Origin: Burkholderia sp. Bp9142
Lineage (GTDB): Bacteria > Pseudomonadota > Gammaproteobacteria > Burkholderiales > Burkholderiaceae
Direction of reading: 5' to 3'
Assembly (NCBI RefSeq): GCF_003853415.1
Contig: NZ_QTPP01000018.1
Span: 62,001-126,000 of the forward strand
DNA length: 64,000 nucleotides
Notes under the pieces: model-generated
Seen by the model: the letters and a program-made list of their open reading frames with translations, nothing else
Databases searched by the model: none
Told to the model about the DNA's origin: nothing
Position numbers and translations under genes: made by a program
Shown: positions 34,271-46,434 of the stretch, piece after piece
Position numbering within the stretch: position 1 is the first letter of the stretch
Layout of the letters: every line of letters begins with the position of its first letter

Positions 34271-35314
34271 TCAGAACAGGTGGTACATGCCGGCCATCGC
34301 GCCGAACTGCGATGCGCCGGCGAGCGGCGTCGGGTCGTATTCGTAGACGGTCTGCGAGCTCTGGCCGCTGTTGCGCGCATAACCGAGGTTCACGTAGGCG
34401 ACGGTGCGTTTCGACAGCGCGTAGGTGGTGCTCGCGATGAACAGCGTCGGGTGGCCGATCGCCGGCGTGTGCGAATCGGTGTGGTAGACGCCCGCGTTCA
34501 GTCCGATTCCGCTCGACGTCAGGTAACGCGCGCCGCCCCAGACGATCGTGCGCGCTGCATCGAGCTCGCCGGTCAGGCGTTCGATGCCCGCATAGACGGT
34601 GAGCGGCAGGGTCGCGAAGGCATAACGCGCGGCGAGCGTGCCGAGTTCGCGGCGGCGCGCGGACGCGTCGTCCGCCGCGGATGCGTCGCCATGCGCCTGA
34701 TGCAGCACCGCGCTGACCGACAGTCCGTTGCTCGTGTACTGGCCGCCGAGTTCGAGCACGCGTGCGGCGCGCGTATTGCCCGCGACACCGGCCGTCGCCG
34801 CGAGGGCCTCGACATCGAAGCCGGCGAACGTCGGCGACTGGTACTTGATCGAGTGGTCGATGAAGTTCGCCGTCATCGGCACGATCACGCCCTGGCCGCT
34901 GTACGACGCGTACCACAGCGGGTCGTAGAACAGCGTCTTGTCGAACAGCACGCTGAATTGCCGTCCGAGCGTGACGGTGCCGACCGGGCCTGCGACACCG
35001 ACGTACGCGCCGCGGAAGAACGCATGGCCTGCGGCGGTCGCGGTGCCGTCGTTGAGGTTGAGGCCCTGTTCGAGCTTGAACAGCGCGCGCCAGCCGCCGC
35101 CGAGATCCTCGTTGCCCTTCAGTCCGACCTGCGACGGCAGGATCCCGTAGTTCTGCAACTGCACGGCCGCGTGCCGTCCGTCGGCATGCGTCAGGTATTG
35201 CACGCCGGCGTCGAGCGCGCCATACAGCGTGAGGGTCGATTGCGCGTGCGCGGCGAGACTGCACGCGGCGAGCGCCGCGGTGGCGGCGGCCGTGCGGATG
35301 AAGCGGGGTGTCAT
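34271..35314 (-). CDS. Gram-negative porin
   Basis: The 347-residue precursor has a signal peptide (MTPRFIRTAAATAALAAC, cleavage after AHA) and the typical Burkholderia porin opening QSTLTLYGALDAGVQY. GLKGNEDLGGGWRALFKLEQG and LGRQFSVLFD follow, and the barrel ends in a terminal Phe (GMYHLF). It forms a trimeric outer-membrane channel. First gene of the operon with the MFS transporter and the HDAC-like enzyme; divergent from a LuxR-type regulator. Confidence 0.92.
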   Translation of the reverse strand: MTPRFIRTAAATAALAACSLAAHAQSTLTLYGALDAGVQYLTHADGRHAAVQLQNYGILPSQVGLKGNEDLGGGWRALFKLEQGLNLNDGTATAAGHAFFRGAYVGVAGPVGTVTLGRQFSVLFDKTLFYDPLWYASYSGQGVIVPMTANFIDHSIKYQSPTFAGFDVEALAATAGVAGNTRAARVLELGGQYTSNGLSVSAVLHQAHGDASAADDASARRRELGTLAARYAFATLPLTVYAGIERLTGELDAARTIVWGGARYLTSSGIGLNAGVYHTDSHTPAIGHPTLFIASTTYALSKRTVAYVNLGYARNSGQSSQTVYEYDPTPLAGASQFGAMAGMYHLF

Positions 35315-35619
35315 CACGTGGGGTTCTCCATACCGTGCTGCATCGTGTGTCGTTGGTGTTGTCGCGACGCAGTGTCCGCAGCGGGAAAGCCGGCGAACAG
35401 TCGTGCAGATGAACGGTGTGGAAAACCCGCGGTGCACGGCATGGATGTGCCGCGACGCCGCGGTGCGGCGTGCTGCGCAGCAGCAACGGGCGGCGTACCG
35501 TTCAAATGGATGGGGCTGCCGCGTGTTCCGGCAGCGGCGCCCGTCAAAAATGCCGGTCGCTATAATCGGCCGGTCTGCGTTGCGCGCATCAGCGGCCCGA
35601 TCGGGCGGGGGAGCGGAAG
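35315..35619. promoter_or_regulatory. Divergent promoter region, porin operon / LuxR regulator
   Basis: The 305-base gap between divergent starts holds TATAAT at 35561-35566, a perfect -10 for the regulator gene, with no strong -35. The porin promoter was not located. Any site for the regulator should lie here. Confidence 0.35.
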
Positions 35620-36765
35620 GTGAGGATCACGACGGATATCGGGCAGGATCTCGACGCGCTGCGCGACGTGCCGGCCGCGATCGTGCTCGACGAATCCGCA
35701 TGGCCGCCGCTGCCGTCCCGCCGCGCCGATTTCGACGGCGTGACGCGCGGCGACACAGCGCGGCGCGAACTCGGCCTGATGCTGCTCGACCTGTACGCGG
35801 TCGCCGCGCAGTCCGGCATCGGCGAATTCGAGTGCCGCTTCTTTTCGCTGCTGCAGGGGCTCATCCCGTTCGACGCCGCGTGGACCGGCGTCGCGACGCA
35901 CGTGCCGACCGGCCCCGTGATGCACAACAGTTTCCTGTACCGCCTTCCGCATGCGTTCTTCAGCGACTGGAAACGCGTGCGCGACTGCGATCCGCTCGCG
36001 CAACGCACGCTGCTCGGCGCACACGGCCGCGCGGTGCGCTTGTCGGTCGTCGAGCCGGGGTTCGACGCGCGGTTTCGCGACTGGTGCGTGAAGTACGGGC
36101 TGGCACAGCTGATGTGCGTGTGTACGCTCGACCGCCGCTTCGGGCTGACGACCTTCATGTCGATCTACCGCCAGGGCCTGAATCGTCCGTTCAGCGACGA
36201 CGACGCGAGCCGCTTCGAGGAAGTGATCCCGCATCTGGCGGCCGCGCTGACGATCAATCGCGCGGCACAGCTCACGCGCGAGCGTGGCGACGCGGTTGCG
36301 CCGGCGGCACGCGCGCTGTGCGACAACTTCGGCGTGCTGCATCACGCCGATCACGGCTTCGACGACGTGCTGCGGACCGAATGGCAGGCGTGGACGGGCC
36401 CGCGTGTGCCGCAGCCGCTGGTCGCGCATGTGCGGCGCCAGTCGGGGCAGCCGTTCATCGGCGACGCGTTGCGCATCCGGTGCGTGCCCGTCGCGGGGCT
36501 GTTCCAGATCGAGGCGCGGCCGCGCTCGCTGCTCGACCGGCTGAGTCCGCGCGAACTCGCGGCGATCCGCCATTACGGCGCCGGGCGTTCGCACAAGGAG
36601 GTCGCGCAGCAGATGGCGATCTCGCCGACGACCGTGCGTCACTACCTGCGCTGCGCGTACCGCAAGCTCGGCATGCACGACAAGAGCCAGATCGCCGGCG
36701 TGCTCGGTGCGACGGGCGGCCGGACCGACGACGAGCCGGTGGAGGCGGGCGGCGCGCCGCGCTGA
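35620..36765 (+). CDS. LuxR-family transcriptional regulator
   Basis: The 381-residue protein ends in a GerE/LuxR helix-turn-helix: LSPRELAAIRHYGAGRSHKE, then QMAISPTTVRHYLRCAYRKL (about 305-355). The N-terminal ~250 residues do not show a clear autoinducer-binding or receiver domain, so the signal is unknown. The start is GTG at 35620, with ggaagg immediately in front rather than at normal spacing, so the true start may differ. It is divergent from the porin-MFS-amidohydrolase operon and is the likely regulator of it. Confidence 0.78.
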   Translation: MRITTDIGQDLDALRDVPAAIVLDESAWPPLPSRRADFDGVTRGDTARRELGLMLLDLYAVAAQSGIGEFECRFFSLLQGLIPFDAAWTGVATHVPTGPVMHNSFLYRLPHAFFSDWKRVRDCDPLAQRTLLGAHGRAVRLSVVEPGFDARFRDWCVKYGLAQLMCVCTLDRRFGLTTFMSIYRQGLNRPFSDDDASRFEEVIPHLAAALTINRAAQLTRERGDAVAPAARALCDNFGVLHHADHGFDDVLRTEWQAWTGPRVPQPLVAHVRRQSGQPFIGDALRIRCVPVAGLFQIEARPRSLLDRLSPRELAAIRHYGAGRSHKEVAQQMAISPTTVRHYLRCAYRKLGMHDKSQIAGVLGATGGRTDDEPVEAGGAPR

Positions 36766-36866
36766 ATCGCGCGTGCGGACACCGGCATGCAGACACCCGC
36801 ATGAATAGTTGTATCCGCAACCATTGAGCGTTATGCTCGTCAGCTCCCAGCAGACGGATTTCCATC

Positions 36867-37865
36867 ATGAACGACACGAATTCAGGGTCGGTGCGCGCGG
36901 CGGTGGTCGGTGTCGGCGCGATCGGCGGATTGCTCGCGGCCGCGCTGTCGCGCGCCGGCATGACGGTGAGCGCATACGTGCGCGGAGCGACGCTCGATGC
37001 GCTGAACGCGCACGGCGTGCGCGTGGTCGACGAGGCGGGCGCCGTGTCGTCGGTCCCGGTGCGCGCGAGCGACGACGCGGCCGCGCTCGGCGTGCAGGAC
37101 TACGTGGTGATCGCGTTGAAGGCGCAGGCGTTGCCGGCGCTGGCCGCGCGCATCGCGCCGCTGGTCGGGCCCGGCACCGTGATCGTCGCCGCGATGAACG
37201 GGCTGCCGTGGTGGTTCACGCACGGGCTCGCGGGCCCGCTCGACGGCGTGCCGCTCGACGCGGTCGACCCGGCCGGCGCGGTCTCGGCGGCGCTGCCGCC
37301 CGCGCAGGCGATCGGCTGCGTCGTGCATCTGTCGTCGAGCACCGATGCGCCGGGTATCGTGCGGCGCGGCCGCGGCAACCGCCTGATCATCGGCTCGCCC
37401 GATCCGAGCCTCGACGCGCCGACCGCGCGGTTCGCGGCGGCGCTTGCCGCGGGCGGCTTCGACGTCGAGTCGACACCGGCGATCCGCACCGAGATCTGGG
37501 CGAAACTGTGGGGCAACATGAACATGAATCCGTTGAGCGCGCTCACGGGTTCGACCGCCGAGCAGCTGCTCGACGATCCGTTCACGCGGGAACTCGCGTT
37601 GCGGATGATGGAGGAGGCGGCCGCGATCGGTGCGAAGCTCGGTCTCGATACGGGGATGAGCGGGCCGCAGCGGATCGCCGTGACGCGCAAGCTCGGCGCG
37701 TTCAAGACGTCGATGCTGCAGGATGTCGAGGCCGGACGGCCGCTCGAGACCGGGCCGATCCTCGGCGTGTTTCCGGAGCTGGGGCGCAAGCTCGACGTGC
37801 CGACGCCGTATTGTGACGCGGTGCTGGGGTTGCTGCGTCAGCGCGCGGCGAACAGCGGGCTATAG
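36867..37865 (+). CDS. 2-dehydropantoate 2-reductase family protein
   Basis: The 332-residue protein is of the ApbA/PanE family. It has the N-terminal NADPH-binding Rossmann loop VGVGAIGGLLAAALSRAG, the LKAQALP and MNGLPWWF motifs, and the C-terminal domain containing KLWGNMNMNPLSALTG with the catalytic-type Lys and Asn. It may reduce ketopantoate to pantoate for CoA synthesis or act on a related 2-keto acid. Burkholderia carry several paralogues, so no gene symbol is given. The start at 36867 has no strong RBS. Confidence 0.85.
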   Translation: MNDTNSGSVRAAVVGVGAIGGLLAAALSRAGMTVSAYVRGATLDALNAHGVRVVDEAGAVSSVPVRASDDAAALGVQDYVVIALKAQALPALAARIAPLVGPGTVIVAAMNGLPWWFTHGLAGPLDGVPLDAVDPAGAVSAALPPAQAIGCVVHLSSSTDAPGIVRRGRGNRLIIGSPDPSLDAPTARFAAALAAGGFDVESTPAIRTEIWAKLWGNMNMNPLSALTGSTAEQLLDDPFTRELALRMMEEAAAIGAKLGLDTGMSGPQRIAVTRKLGAFKTSMLQDVEAGRPLETGPILGVFPELGRKLDVPTPYCDAVLGLLRQRAANSGL

Positions 37866-38117
37866 CGGAGTGGGATCGCCGCGGTGATTGCCTGGCGTGA
37901 TGGAGGCCGGCGCGCAGTCGTTCGGTGCGTGCCCGGCAGGGAAGACCGGGCCGCCGCCCATGCGTTCGGGCGACTCGGGCGCCCTGCGGGATTCATCTGA
38001 ATAAAGCGGCGGCCGCTGGATCGCTCGTGACGCTCGCACGGCCCGGTGCGGCAATTCCCGGGCATGTGCCGCACATTCGCGACGCGCGAGTGGCACGGAT
38101 CGCGTCCGCCGCGCGAC

Positions 38118-38567
38118 TCACTCGTCGCGTTCGACCGCGTGCGCGACCACCTTGTCGAGCAGCCGCTCGAACGTCTGGCGTTCACTGTCGGACAGGCACG
38201 CGAGCAAGCCTTCATTCCACTTGCGCACGACCGGCATGATCTTGCGATGCAGCGCACGGCCGTCGGCGGTCAGCGCGATCAGCACGATCCGGCCGTCCTC
38301 CTCGCTCGCGCTGCGCTCGAGCAGCCCCTGGCGCAGCAGCGCTTCCGCCGCGCGGCTCGCCTGGCTCTTGTCGAGATTGGTATGACGGGCGAGATCCATG
38401 ATCGAAAACGGGCCGAACGCGCCGACGGCGGCGATCACGCGCGCCTCGGGCAGCGAAATGTCCAGCTTGTGCCGGTACACCTCGGCGATCCCGCGGTCGG
38501 ATCGCTTCGTGAGCGCATGGAGGCGATAGGTCAGAAACTGATCGAGCCCGGCTTGACGGCCTTTCAT
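38118..38567 (-). CDS. MarR-family transcriptional regulator
   Basis: The 149-residue protein has the winged-helix MarR layout: a dimerisation helix at the N-terminus, the recognition region MDLARHTNLDKSQASRAAEALLRQG, and the wing EEDGRIVLIALTADGRAL. It is convergent with the ketopantoate-reductase-like gene and lies 62 bases after the glycerate kinase start-to-stop unit on the same strand order (kinase gene ends upstream at 38630). It may regulate that kinase or itself. Ligand unknown. Confidence 0.85.
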   Translation of the reverse strand: MKGRQAGLDQFLTYRLHALTKRSDRGIAEVYRHKLDISLPEARVIAAVGAFGPFSIMDLARHTNLDKSQASRAAEALLRQGLLERSASEEDGRIVLIALTADGRALHRKIMPVVRKWNEGLLACLSDSERQTFERLLDKVVAHAVERDE

Positions 38568-38629
38568 GTCGAATCCTGAAGAAAAAGGGCGGGCCCGATT
38601 GTTCCTGTATCGCGCGCTCGGGTCAACGG

Positions 38630-39799
38630 TCAGTGTGCGCCGTACTTCAGCCGTGTCAACTGTTCGGCTTCGTTCGCGAGCAGGTTCGCCGCGTCGCGGA
38701 TCGCGACGTCGAGCGTGATCGGCCCCGGCGCCGGCGAAAAGCAGCCGGAAAAATGTTCGGACAGGCGCGGCAGCGCGGCCGGGTCGACCGCGCCCGACAG
38801 CAGCGACGCGGGCACGCCCGCGGCCTGCGCATGACGGCAGGCGATGAACGGCGCCTTGCCGTGCAGCGTCTGCACGTCGGAGCGGCCTTCGCCGGTGATC
38901 AGCCAGTCGGCGCCGGCAAGTGCCGCGTCGAGCCCGATCTGCCGCGCGACGACTTCCGCGCCGGCTTCGAACTGCGCACCCAGCATGTGCAGCGCAAAAC
39001 CGAGGCCGCCCGCGGCGCCGGCACCGGCCAGGTCGCGGGCGCGACCGGCGGAAGTCCCCGTGGGACGCCGGTCGAGCGCGGCCTCGAGCAGGTCGGCGAA
39101 GCGGTCGAGCGCGGCATCGAGGGTCGCAATCTGGTCAGGCGTCACGCCCTTTTGCGGACCGAATACCGCGGTCGCGCCATGCGCGCCCGTCAGCGGATTG
39201 TCGACGTCGGACATGCCGGTGAATTCCGCTTCCTTCAGGCGCGGATCGAGCCCCGACGCGTCGATCCGTGCGATGTCGGCGAGCCGCGCGGGGACGGGTT
39301 CGACCAGCTGGCCGGCCGCATCGAAGCATTGCAGGCCGAGGCCCGCGAGCAACCCCGCGCCCGCGTCGTTGGTGCTGCTGCCGCCGAGTGCGACGAAGAA
39401 CCGGCGCACGCCGTCGTCGAGCAGCGCGCGGATCGCCTCGCCCATCCCGCGCGTGCTGCGCGCGTCGACCGGCACGCTCATGCCGACCGCGTCGGTGATC
39501 CCGACGATCTCGGCCGTCTCGACGATCGCGGTGCGCGCATCGATCACGCCGACCGCCGCGTCATGTGGCGCGAGCGACGCGCCGGCCACCCGCATGACAC
39601 GCCGCGTGCCGCCGCCGGCGAGCATCGCATCGAGCGTGCCTTCGCCGCCGTCGGCCATCGGGCAGCAGCGCACGACCGCGTCGGGCCGGGCGCGGCGGAT
39701 GCCGGTGGCGATCGCGTCCGCGACCTGCTCGGCGGAAAGCGAGCCTTTGAACGAATCGGGCGCGATGACGACGACAGGCGCGGACGGGTGTTGCGGCAT
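38630..39799 (-). CDS. Glycerate kinase (type II, GarK/GlxK family)
   Basis: The 389-residue kinase phosphorylates D-glycerate in glyoxylate and allantoin-type metabolism. Family features are APDSFKGSLSAEQVADAI at the N-terminus, CPMADGGEGTLDAML, LGGSSTNDAGAGLLAGLG, and the TGEGRSDVQTLHGKAP signature. It is on the minus strand upstream of the marR gene. The GarK and GlxK names cannot be separated by eye. Confidence 0.92.
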   Translation of the reverse strand: MPQHPSAPVVVIAPDSFKGSLSAEQVADAIATGIRRARPDAVVRCCPMADGGEGTLDAMLAGGGTRRVMRVAGASLAPHDAAVGVIDARTAIVETAEIVGITDAVGMSVPVDARSTRGMGEAIRALLDDGVRRFFVALGGSSTNDAGAGLLAGLGLQCFDAAGQLVEPVPARLADIARIDASGLDPRLKEAEFTGMSDVDNPLTGAHGATAVFGPQKGVTPDQIATLDAALDRFADLLEAALDRRPTGTSAGRARDLAGAGAAGGLGFALHMLGAQFEAGAEVVARQIGLDAALAGADWLITGEGRSDVQTLHGKAPFIACRHAQAAGVPASLLSGAVDPAALPRLSEHFSGCFSPAPGPITLDVAIRDAANLLANEAEQLTRLKYGAH

Positions 39800-39995
39800 G
39801 GTGTCTCCGGAAGGCGTGATTGGTGTGATGAATGATGGCGCGAGCGCGTCGCACCCTCAATCGGAGCTTACAGGATGGCGGGCCCGCGGTGGATACGGCG
39901 GACGGCATAGCGGCGATCCGCGTGCATGGCCGTGCACGGACAGCGGGTATGCACGTACGTCGTGCCGATCTGGCGGTGCGAGGAAAATTGTTTGC

Positions 39996-40001
39996 TAGAA
40001 T
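39996..40001 (+). promoter_or_regulatory. Possible -10 of the tig promoter
   Basis: TAGAAT sits in an AT-rich patch (aaaattgtttgctagaatag) about 175 bases before the tig start, in the 375-base gap after the divergent glycerate kinase gene. No good -35 is seen. Confidence 0.3.
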
Positions 40002-40174
40002 AGTCGATTCTTCCGGCCAAAGCCGTGCTCCGAGCCGCTTGCGCTAGCCATCCGGCGCGTGCAGGGATGGCGTGGCGCTCCGGCGCGGCGTGTGCATGCG
40101 ATGCACCTCTCGCCGCAGGCAGGCACGGCAAGGAAAACCCGATTCGCTCGAATAATTTTAGGACGATTGAAGCC

Positions 40175-41521
40175 ATGGCTAACGTTGTTGAGAACCTCGG
40201 CAAGCTTGAACGCCGCGTGACGATTTCCCTGCCGAAGGACACCGTGCAGAAGGAAATCGACGCCCGTATCCAGAAACTCGCGAAGAACGTTCGCATGCCG
40301 GGTTTCCGCCCGGGCAAGGTGCCGCTGAAGATGGTCGCCCAGCAGTACGCGGGTCAGGTCGAGGCGGAAGTGCTGAGCGACAAGATCGGCCAGGAATTCT
40401 TCACGATCAGCCGCGCGGAAAACCTGCGCGTGGCTGGCCAGCCGAACTTCGAGCCGAAGCAGGAGCAGGCCGAGGATGCCTACGCGTTCGACGCGACGTT
40501 CGAGGTCTACCCGGAAGTGAAGATCGGCGATCTGGCGACGGCTGAAGTCGAGCGCTCGACGACGTCGATCGGCGATGCCGAAATCGACCGCACGCTGGAC
40601 ATCCTGCGCAAGCAGCGCGTGCACTTCCACGCTCGCGGCGAAGCCGGCGAGCACGGCGACGGCGGTGCGGACACCGCAGCCAAGAACGGCGACCGCGTGA
40701 CGGTCGACTTCGTCGGCAAGATCGACGACGTCGCGTTCCAGGGCGGCACGGCCGAAGACTTCCCGTTCGTGCTCGGCGAAGGCCGCATGCTGCCGGAATT
40801 CGAAACGGCGGCGCTCGGCCTGAAGGCCGGCGAACAGCGCACGTTCGACCTGAAGTTCCCGGACGACTACCACGGCAAGGACGTGGCGGGCAAGACGGCG
40901 CAATTCACGGTCACGATGAAGAAGATCGAGTGGCCGCACCTGCCGGAAATCGACGGCGAATTCGCGAAGTCGCTCGGCATCGAAGACGGCGACCTGACGA
41001 AGATGCGCGGCGAGATCAAGGAAAACCTCGAGCGTGAAGCGAAGCGCCGCACGCAATCCATCGTCAAGAACCAGGTGATGGATGCGCTGCTGAAGATTTC
41101 CGAACTCGACGTGCCGAAGGCGCTGATCGAGCAGGACCAGCAACGCCTCGTCGAAATGGCTCGCCAGGATCTGGCGCAGCGCGGCGTGCCGAACGCGAAG
41201 GACGCACCGATCCCGGGCGAGATGTTCGCCGAGCAGGCAGAGCGTCGCGTGAAGCTGGGCCTCGTGCTGGCCGAGCTCGTGAAGTCGAACAGCCTGGAAG
41301 CGAAGCCGGAACAGATCCGTGCGGAAGTCGACGAGTTCGCGAAGAGCTACGAAGACCCGAAGGAAGTGGTCCGCTGGTATTATTCCAACCAGCAGCGCCT
41401 CGCCGAGATGGAAGCGTTCGTCGTTGAAAGCAACGTCGTCGACTTCGTGCTGGGCAAGGCAAAGGTGACGGACAAGGAAGTGAGCTTCGAGGCACTCGCG
41501 AGCGCATCGGCGCAAGCGTAA
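40175..41521 (+). CDS. tig: Trigger factor
   Basis: The 448-residue ribosome-associated chaperone with peptidyl-prolyl isomerase activity binds near the exit tunnel. The N-terminal ribosome-binding domain carries the signature loop [10 protein letters not shown] (about 43-52). The FKBP-type PPIase domain occupies about 165-250 ([14 protein letters not shown]), followed by the helical C-terminal arms. The start at 40175 ([15 protein letters not shown]) is the normal N-terminus; the frame continues upstream by 50 codons. First of tig-clpP-clpX-lon. Confidence 0.97.
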   Translation: MANVVENLGKLERRVTISLPKDTVQKEIDARIQKLAKNVRMPGFRPGKVPLKMVAQQYAGQVEAEVLSDKIGQEFFTISRAENLRVAGQPNFEPKQEQAEDAYAFDATFEVYPEVKIGDLATAEVERSTTSIGDAEIDRTLDILRKQRVHFHARGEAGEHGDGGADTAAKNGDRVTVDFVGKIDDVAFQGGTAEDFPFVLGEGRMLPEFETAALGLKAGEQRTFDLKFPDDYHGKDVAGKTAQFTVTMKKIEWPHLPEIDGEFAKSLGIEDGDLTKMRGEIKENLEREAKRRTQSIVKNQVMDALLKISELDVPKALIEQDQQRLVEMARQDLAQRGVPNAKDAPIPGEMFAEQAERRVKLGLVLAELVKSNSLEAKPEQIRAEVDEFAKSYEDPKEVVRWYYSNQQRLAEMEAFVVESNVVDFVLGKAKVTDKEVSFEALASASAQA

Positions 41522-41661
41522 GTGTCGCTCTAGCGGCGTGCCGGCTGTCGGAGCGACGGCCCGCACGCCGTTTTTACGTCAAGCGCACGGTTGCCATTAA
41601 TATGGCGATTGAGCGGGCGGCTTCCTTCCGTTCAATTTTCCATTCGAACAAGGTTCATTGA

Positions 41662-42315
41662 ATGATCACTCGCGCTGAATTGCTGGACATGCTTGCTTCG
41701 AACGCGCCGCAGGGTTTCGAGGCGCAAGCGCTGGGGCTGGTGCCGATCGTCGTCGAAACGAGCGGCCGCGGCGAGCGTTCGTACGATATTTATTCGCGTC
41801 TCCTGAAGGAGCGCCTGGTGTTCATGGTCGGCGAAGTGAACGACCAGACCGCCAACCTCGTGGTCGCGCAATTGCTGTTCCTCGAGAGCGAGAATCCCGA
41901 CAAGGACATCAACCTCTACATCAACAGCCCGGGCGGCTCGGTGTCGGCCGGCATGGCGATCTACGACACGATGCAGTTCATCAAGCCGGACGTGTCGACC
42001 CTTTGCATGGGCCTCGCGGCCAGCATGGGCGCGTTCCTGCTCGCGTCGGGCGCGAAGGGCAAGCGTTTCGCGCTGCCGAACTCGCGCGTGATGATTCACC
42101 AGCCGCTCGGTGGCGCTCGCGGCCAGGCATCCGACATCGAGATCCAGGCACGCGAAATCCTCTACCTGAAGGAACGGCTGAACAACCTGCTCGCGCAGCA
42201 CACGGGCCAGGACGTCGAGCGCATCGCGCGCGACACCGACCGTGATAATTTCATGTCGAGCGAGGACGCGAAGGCGTACGGGCTGATCGATCAGGTGCTG
42301 CTGAAGCGCCCGTGA
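41662..42315 (+). CDS. clpP: ATP-dependent Clp protease proteolytic subunit
   Basis: The 217-residue serine peptidase forms the tetradecameric barrel fed by ClpX or ClpA. The catalytic triad is Ser121 ([11 protein letters not shown]), His146 (MIHQPLGG) and Asp195 (TDRDNFMS). A short N-terminal propeptide precedes the [20 protein letters not shown] start of the mature enzyme. 140 bases follow tig; clpX comes 164 bases later. Confidence 0.97.
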   Translation: MITRAELLDMLASNAPQGFEAQALGLVPIVVETSGRGERSYDIYSRLLKERLVFMVGEVNDQTANLVVAQLLFLESENPDKDINLYINSPGGSVSAGMAIYDTMQFIKPDVSTLCMGLAASMGAFLLASGAKGKRFALPNSRVMIHQPLGGARGQASDIEIQAREILYLKERLNNLLAQHTGQDVERIARDTDRDNFMSSEDAKAYGLIDQVLLKRP

Positions 42316-42479
42316 GCTTAAGTGGGGTGCCGCCCCGATTCGCGCGGCACCCCCGCAACGTCCCGAGTGCCTTGAGCATCTGCGGCAAGCGCATCCAGCC
42401 GGCTCCGGTCGCGCCCTAGGCGCGGCGTCCGGAGCATTCGGCGTATCATGTCATTTACCTGTCCGGAGGCTCTACATTC

Positions 42480-43751
<1,272 letters not shown>

Positions 43752-43775
43752 CCGGCTTGCCGACGATGTTCTGCG

Positions 43776-43812
43776 AAAAAGGCCGTTCATGAGACCGTGG
43801 GCGGCTTTTTTT
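43776..43812 (+). terminator. Terminator after clpX
   Basis: The flanking stem aaaaaggccg/cggcttttttt encloses an imperfect loop and ends in a T-run; it separates clpX from lon. Confidence 0.6.
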
Positions 43813-43948
43813 CGTTTATCTTGTGGGTAACTCTGACTCGACACGCGGTGGTTACTTTCTTACCGAATATTTCCCGCACTTGAAGGCTTGCAATTCGTTG
43901 TGGCGGCCTCAATTACCGAACAATTGATTCCACTCATGGGGAAATGAA

Positions 43949-46372
43949 ATGTCAGGCACCCAACTTCTCCCGCCGGAACGCATCACGCTCCCGCTGCTGC
44001 CGCTGCGGGACGTCGTCGTTTTCCCGCACATGGTGATTCCGCTCTTCGTGGGCCGACCGAAATCGATCAAGGCCCTCGAAGCAGCGATGGAAGGCGGAAA
44101 GCACATCATGCTCGTCGCCCAGAAAACCGCGGCCAAGGACGAACCGACCGAAAAGGACATGTACGAGGTCGGTTGTATCGCCAACATCCTGCAGATGCTG
44201 AAGCTGCCGGACGGCACCGTGAAGGTGCTCGTCGAGGGCCTGCAGCGTGCGAAGGCGTTGTCGATCGAAGAGCAGGAGACGCAGTTCTCCTGCGAAGTGA
44301 TGCCGCTCGAGCCCGATCACGCCGACAGCGCGGAAACGGAAGCGCTGCGCCGCGCGATCGTGTCGCAGTTCGACCAGTACGTGAAGCTGAACAAGAAGAT
44401 CCCGCCGGAGATTCTCACGTCGCTGTCGGGCATCGATGAAGCCGGTCGCCTCGCGGACATGATCGCCGAGCGTCTGCCGCTGAAGCTCGACCAGAAGCAG
44501 CATATCCTCGAGATGTTCCCGGTCATCGAGCGCCTCGAGCACCTGCTCGCGCAGCTCGAAGCCGAGATCGACATCCTGCAGGTCGAAAAGCGCATCCGCG
44601 GGCGCGTGAAGCGCCAGATGGAAAAGAGCCAGCGCGAGTACTACCTGAACGAACAGGTCAAGGCGATCCAGAAGGAACTGGGCGAAGGCGAAGAGGGTGC
44701 GGATCTCGAGGAACTCGAGAAGCGCATCAACGCCGCGCGCATGCCGAAGGAAGCGAAGAAGAAGGCCGACGCCGAGCTCAAGAAGCTGAAGCTGATGTCG
44801 CCGATGTCGGCGGAAGCGACCGTCGTGCGCAACTACATCGACACGCTGATCGGCCTGCCGTGGCGCAAGAAGAGCAAGGTCAACAACGATCTGTCGAACG
44901 CCGAGCAGGTGCTCGACGAGGATCACTTCGGCCTCGAGAAGGTGAAGGAACGCATCCTCGAGTACCTTGCGGTGCAACAGCGCGTGGACAAGGTCAAGGC
45001 GCCGATCCTGTGTCTCGTCGGGCCTCCGGGCGTCGGCAAGACCTCGCTCGGCCAGTCGATCGCGCGTGCGACGAACCGCAAGTTCGTCCGGATGGCGCTC
45101 GGCGGCGTGCGTGACGAAGCCGAGATCCGCGGCCACCGCCGGACGTACATCGGCTCGATGCCGGGCAAGATCCTGCAAAGCCTCGCGAAGGTCGGCGTGC
45201 GCAATCCGCTCTTCCTGCTCGACGAAGTCGACAAGATGGGCATGGATTTCCGCGGCGATCCGTCGTCGGCGCTGCTCGAAGTGCTCGATCCGGAACAGAA
45301 CCACACGTTCGCCGATCACTACATCGAGGTCGACTTCGACCTGTCGGACGTGATGTTCGTCGCGACGTCGAACTCGCTGAACATCCCGCCGCCGCTGCTC
45401 GACCGGATGGAAGTGATTCGTCTGTCGGGCTACACGGAAGACGAGAAGGTCAGCATCGCGCAGCGTTACCTGCTGCCGAAGCAGAAGAAGAACAACGGCC
45501 TGAAGGAAGGCGAGATCGAGGTCGCCGAGCAGGCGATCCGCGACATCATCCGCTACTACACGCGCGAAGCCGGTGTGCGTTCGCTCGAGCGGGAAGTGTC
45601 GAAGATCTGCCGCAAGGTCGTGAAGATGCTGCTGCTGAAGAAGGCATCGGGCGCGATCAAGGTCGATGGCGAGAACCTCGATACGTTCCTCGGCGTGCGC
45701 AAGTACGACTTCGGCCTCGCGGCGAAGGAAAACCAGGTCGGTCAGGTGACGGGCCTCGCGTGGACGGAAGTCGGCGGCGACCTGCTGACGATCGAAGCCG
45801 CGGTGATGCCGGGCAAGGGCAACGTGATCCGCACCGGTTCGCTCGGCGACGTGATGAAGGAGTCGGTCGAGGCTGCACGTTCGGTCGTGCGCTCGCGTTC
45901 GCGGCGTCTGGGCATCAAGGACGAAGCGTTCGAGAAGCAGGACATCCACATCCACGTGCCGGAAGGCGCGACGCCGAAGGACGGTCCGTCCGCCGGCGGT
46001 GCGATGACGACCGCGCTGGTGTCGGTGCTGACGGGGATCCCCGTGCGTGCCGATGTCGCGATGACGGGCGAGATCACGCTGCGTGGCGAAGTGCTGCCGA
46101 TCGGCGGGCTGAAGGAAAAGCTGCTGGCTGCGCATCGCGGCGGCATCAAGCTCGTGCTGATCCCGGAAGAGAACGTGAAGGATCTCGCGGACATTCCGGA
46201 CAACGTGAAGAACGCGATCGAGATCGTGCCGGTCCGCTGGATCGACAAGGTGCTCGAGCTCGCGCTCGAACGTACGCCGACTCCGCTGCCGCCTGAAGAA
46301 GAGGCGAAGGCTGCGGCACCGGTCGGCGAGGCGGCGAAGGATGCCGGCTCGACGGAAGTCGTCAAGCACTGA
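43949..46372 (+). CDS. lon: ATP-dependent protease Lon
   Basis: The 807-residue hexameric AAA+ protease degrades misfolded and regulatory proteins. The N-terminal LON substrate-binding domain covers about 1-205, followed by a coiled coil. The AAA+ module has Walker [12 protein letters not shown] and Walker [10 protein letters not shown]. The proteolytic domain has catalytic Ser681 in [10 protein letters not shown] and Lys about 724 in [10 protein letters not shown]. The 196-base upstream gap follows the clpX terminator and contains CTTGAA at about 43879, a fragment of a heat-shock -35 without a matching -10. Confidence 0.98.
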   Translation: MSGTQLLPPERITLPLLPLRDVVVFPHMVIPLFVGRPKSIKALEAAMEGGKHIMLVAQKTAAKDEPTEKDMYEVGCIANILQMLKLPDGTVKVLVEGLQRAKALSIEEQETQFSCEVMPLEPDHADSAETEALRRAIVSQFDQYVKLNKKIPPEILTSLSGIDEAGRLADMIAERLPLKLDQKQHILEMFPVIERLEHLLAQLEAEIDILQVEKRIRGRVKRQMEKSQREYYLNEQVKAIQKELGEGEEGADLEELEKRINAARMPKEAKKKADAELKKLKLMSPMSAEATVVRNYIDTLIGLPWRKKSKVNNDLSNAEQVLDEDHFGLEKVKERILEYLAVQQRVDKVKAPILCLVGPPGVGKTSLGQSIARATNRKFVRMALGGVRDEAEIRGHRRTYIGSMPGKILQSLAKVGVRNPLFLLDEVDKMGMDFRGDPSSALLEVLDPEQNHTFADHYIEVDFDLSDVMFVATSNSLNIPPPLLDRMEVIRLSGYTEDEKVSIAQRYLLPKQKKNNGLKEGEIEVAEQAIRDIIRYYTREAGVRSLEREVSKICRKVVKMLLLKKASGAIKVDGENLDTFLGVRKYDFGLAAKENQVGQVTGLAWTEVGGDLLTIEAAVMPGKGNVIRTGSLGDVMKESVEAARSVVRSRSRRLGIKDEAFEKQDIHIHVPEGATPKDGPSAGGAMTTALVSVLTGIPVRADVAMTGEITLRGEVLPIGGLKEKLLAAHRGGIKLVLIPEENVKDLADIPDNVKNAIEIVPVRWIDKVLELALERTPTPLPPEEEAKAAAPVGEAAKDAGSTEVVKH

Positions 46373-46404
46373 GAACCTGAACGCCGTCGCTGACGGTGGT
46401 TCAC

Positions 46405-46434
46405 GAAACCCGCGGCGTGTCCGCGGGTTTTTTT
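46405..46434 (+). terminator. Terminator of lon
   Basis: An eight-base-pair stem acccgcgg/ccgcgggt with a five-base loop is followed by seven T residues. The group II intron begins four bases after the T-run. Confidence 0.92.
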
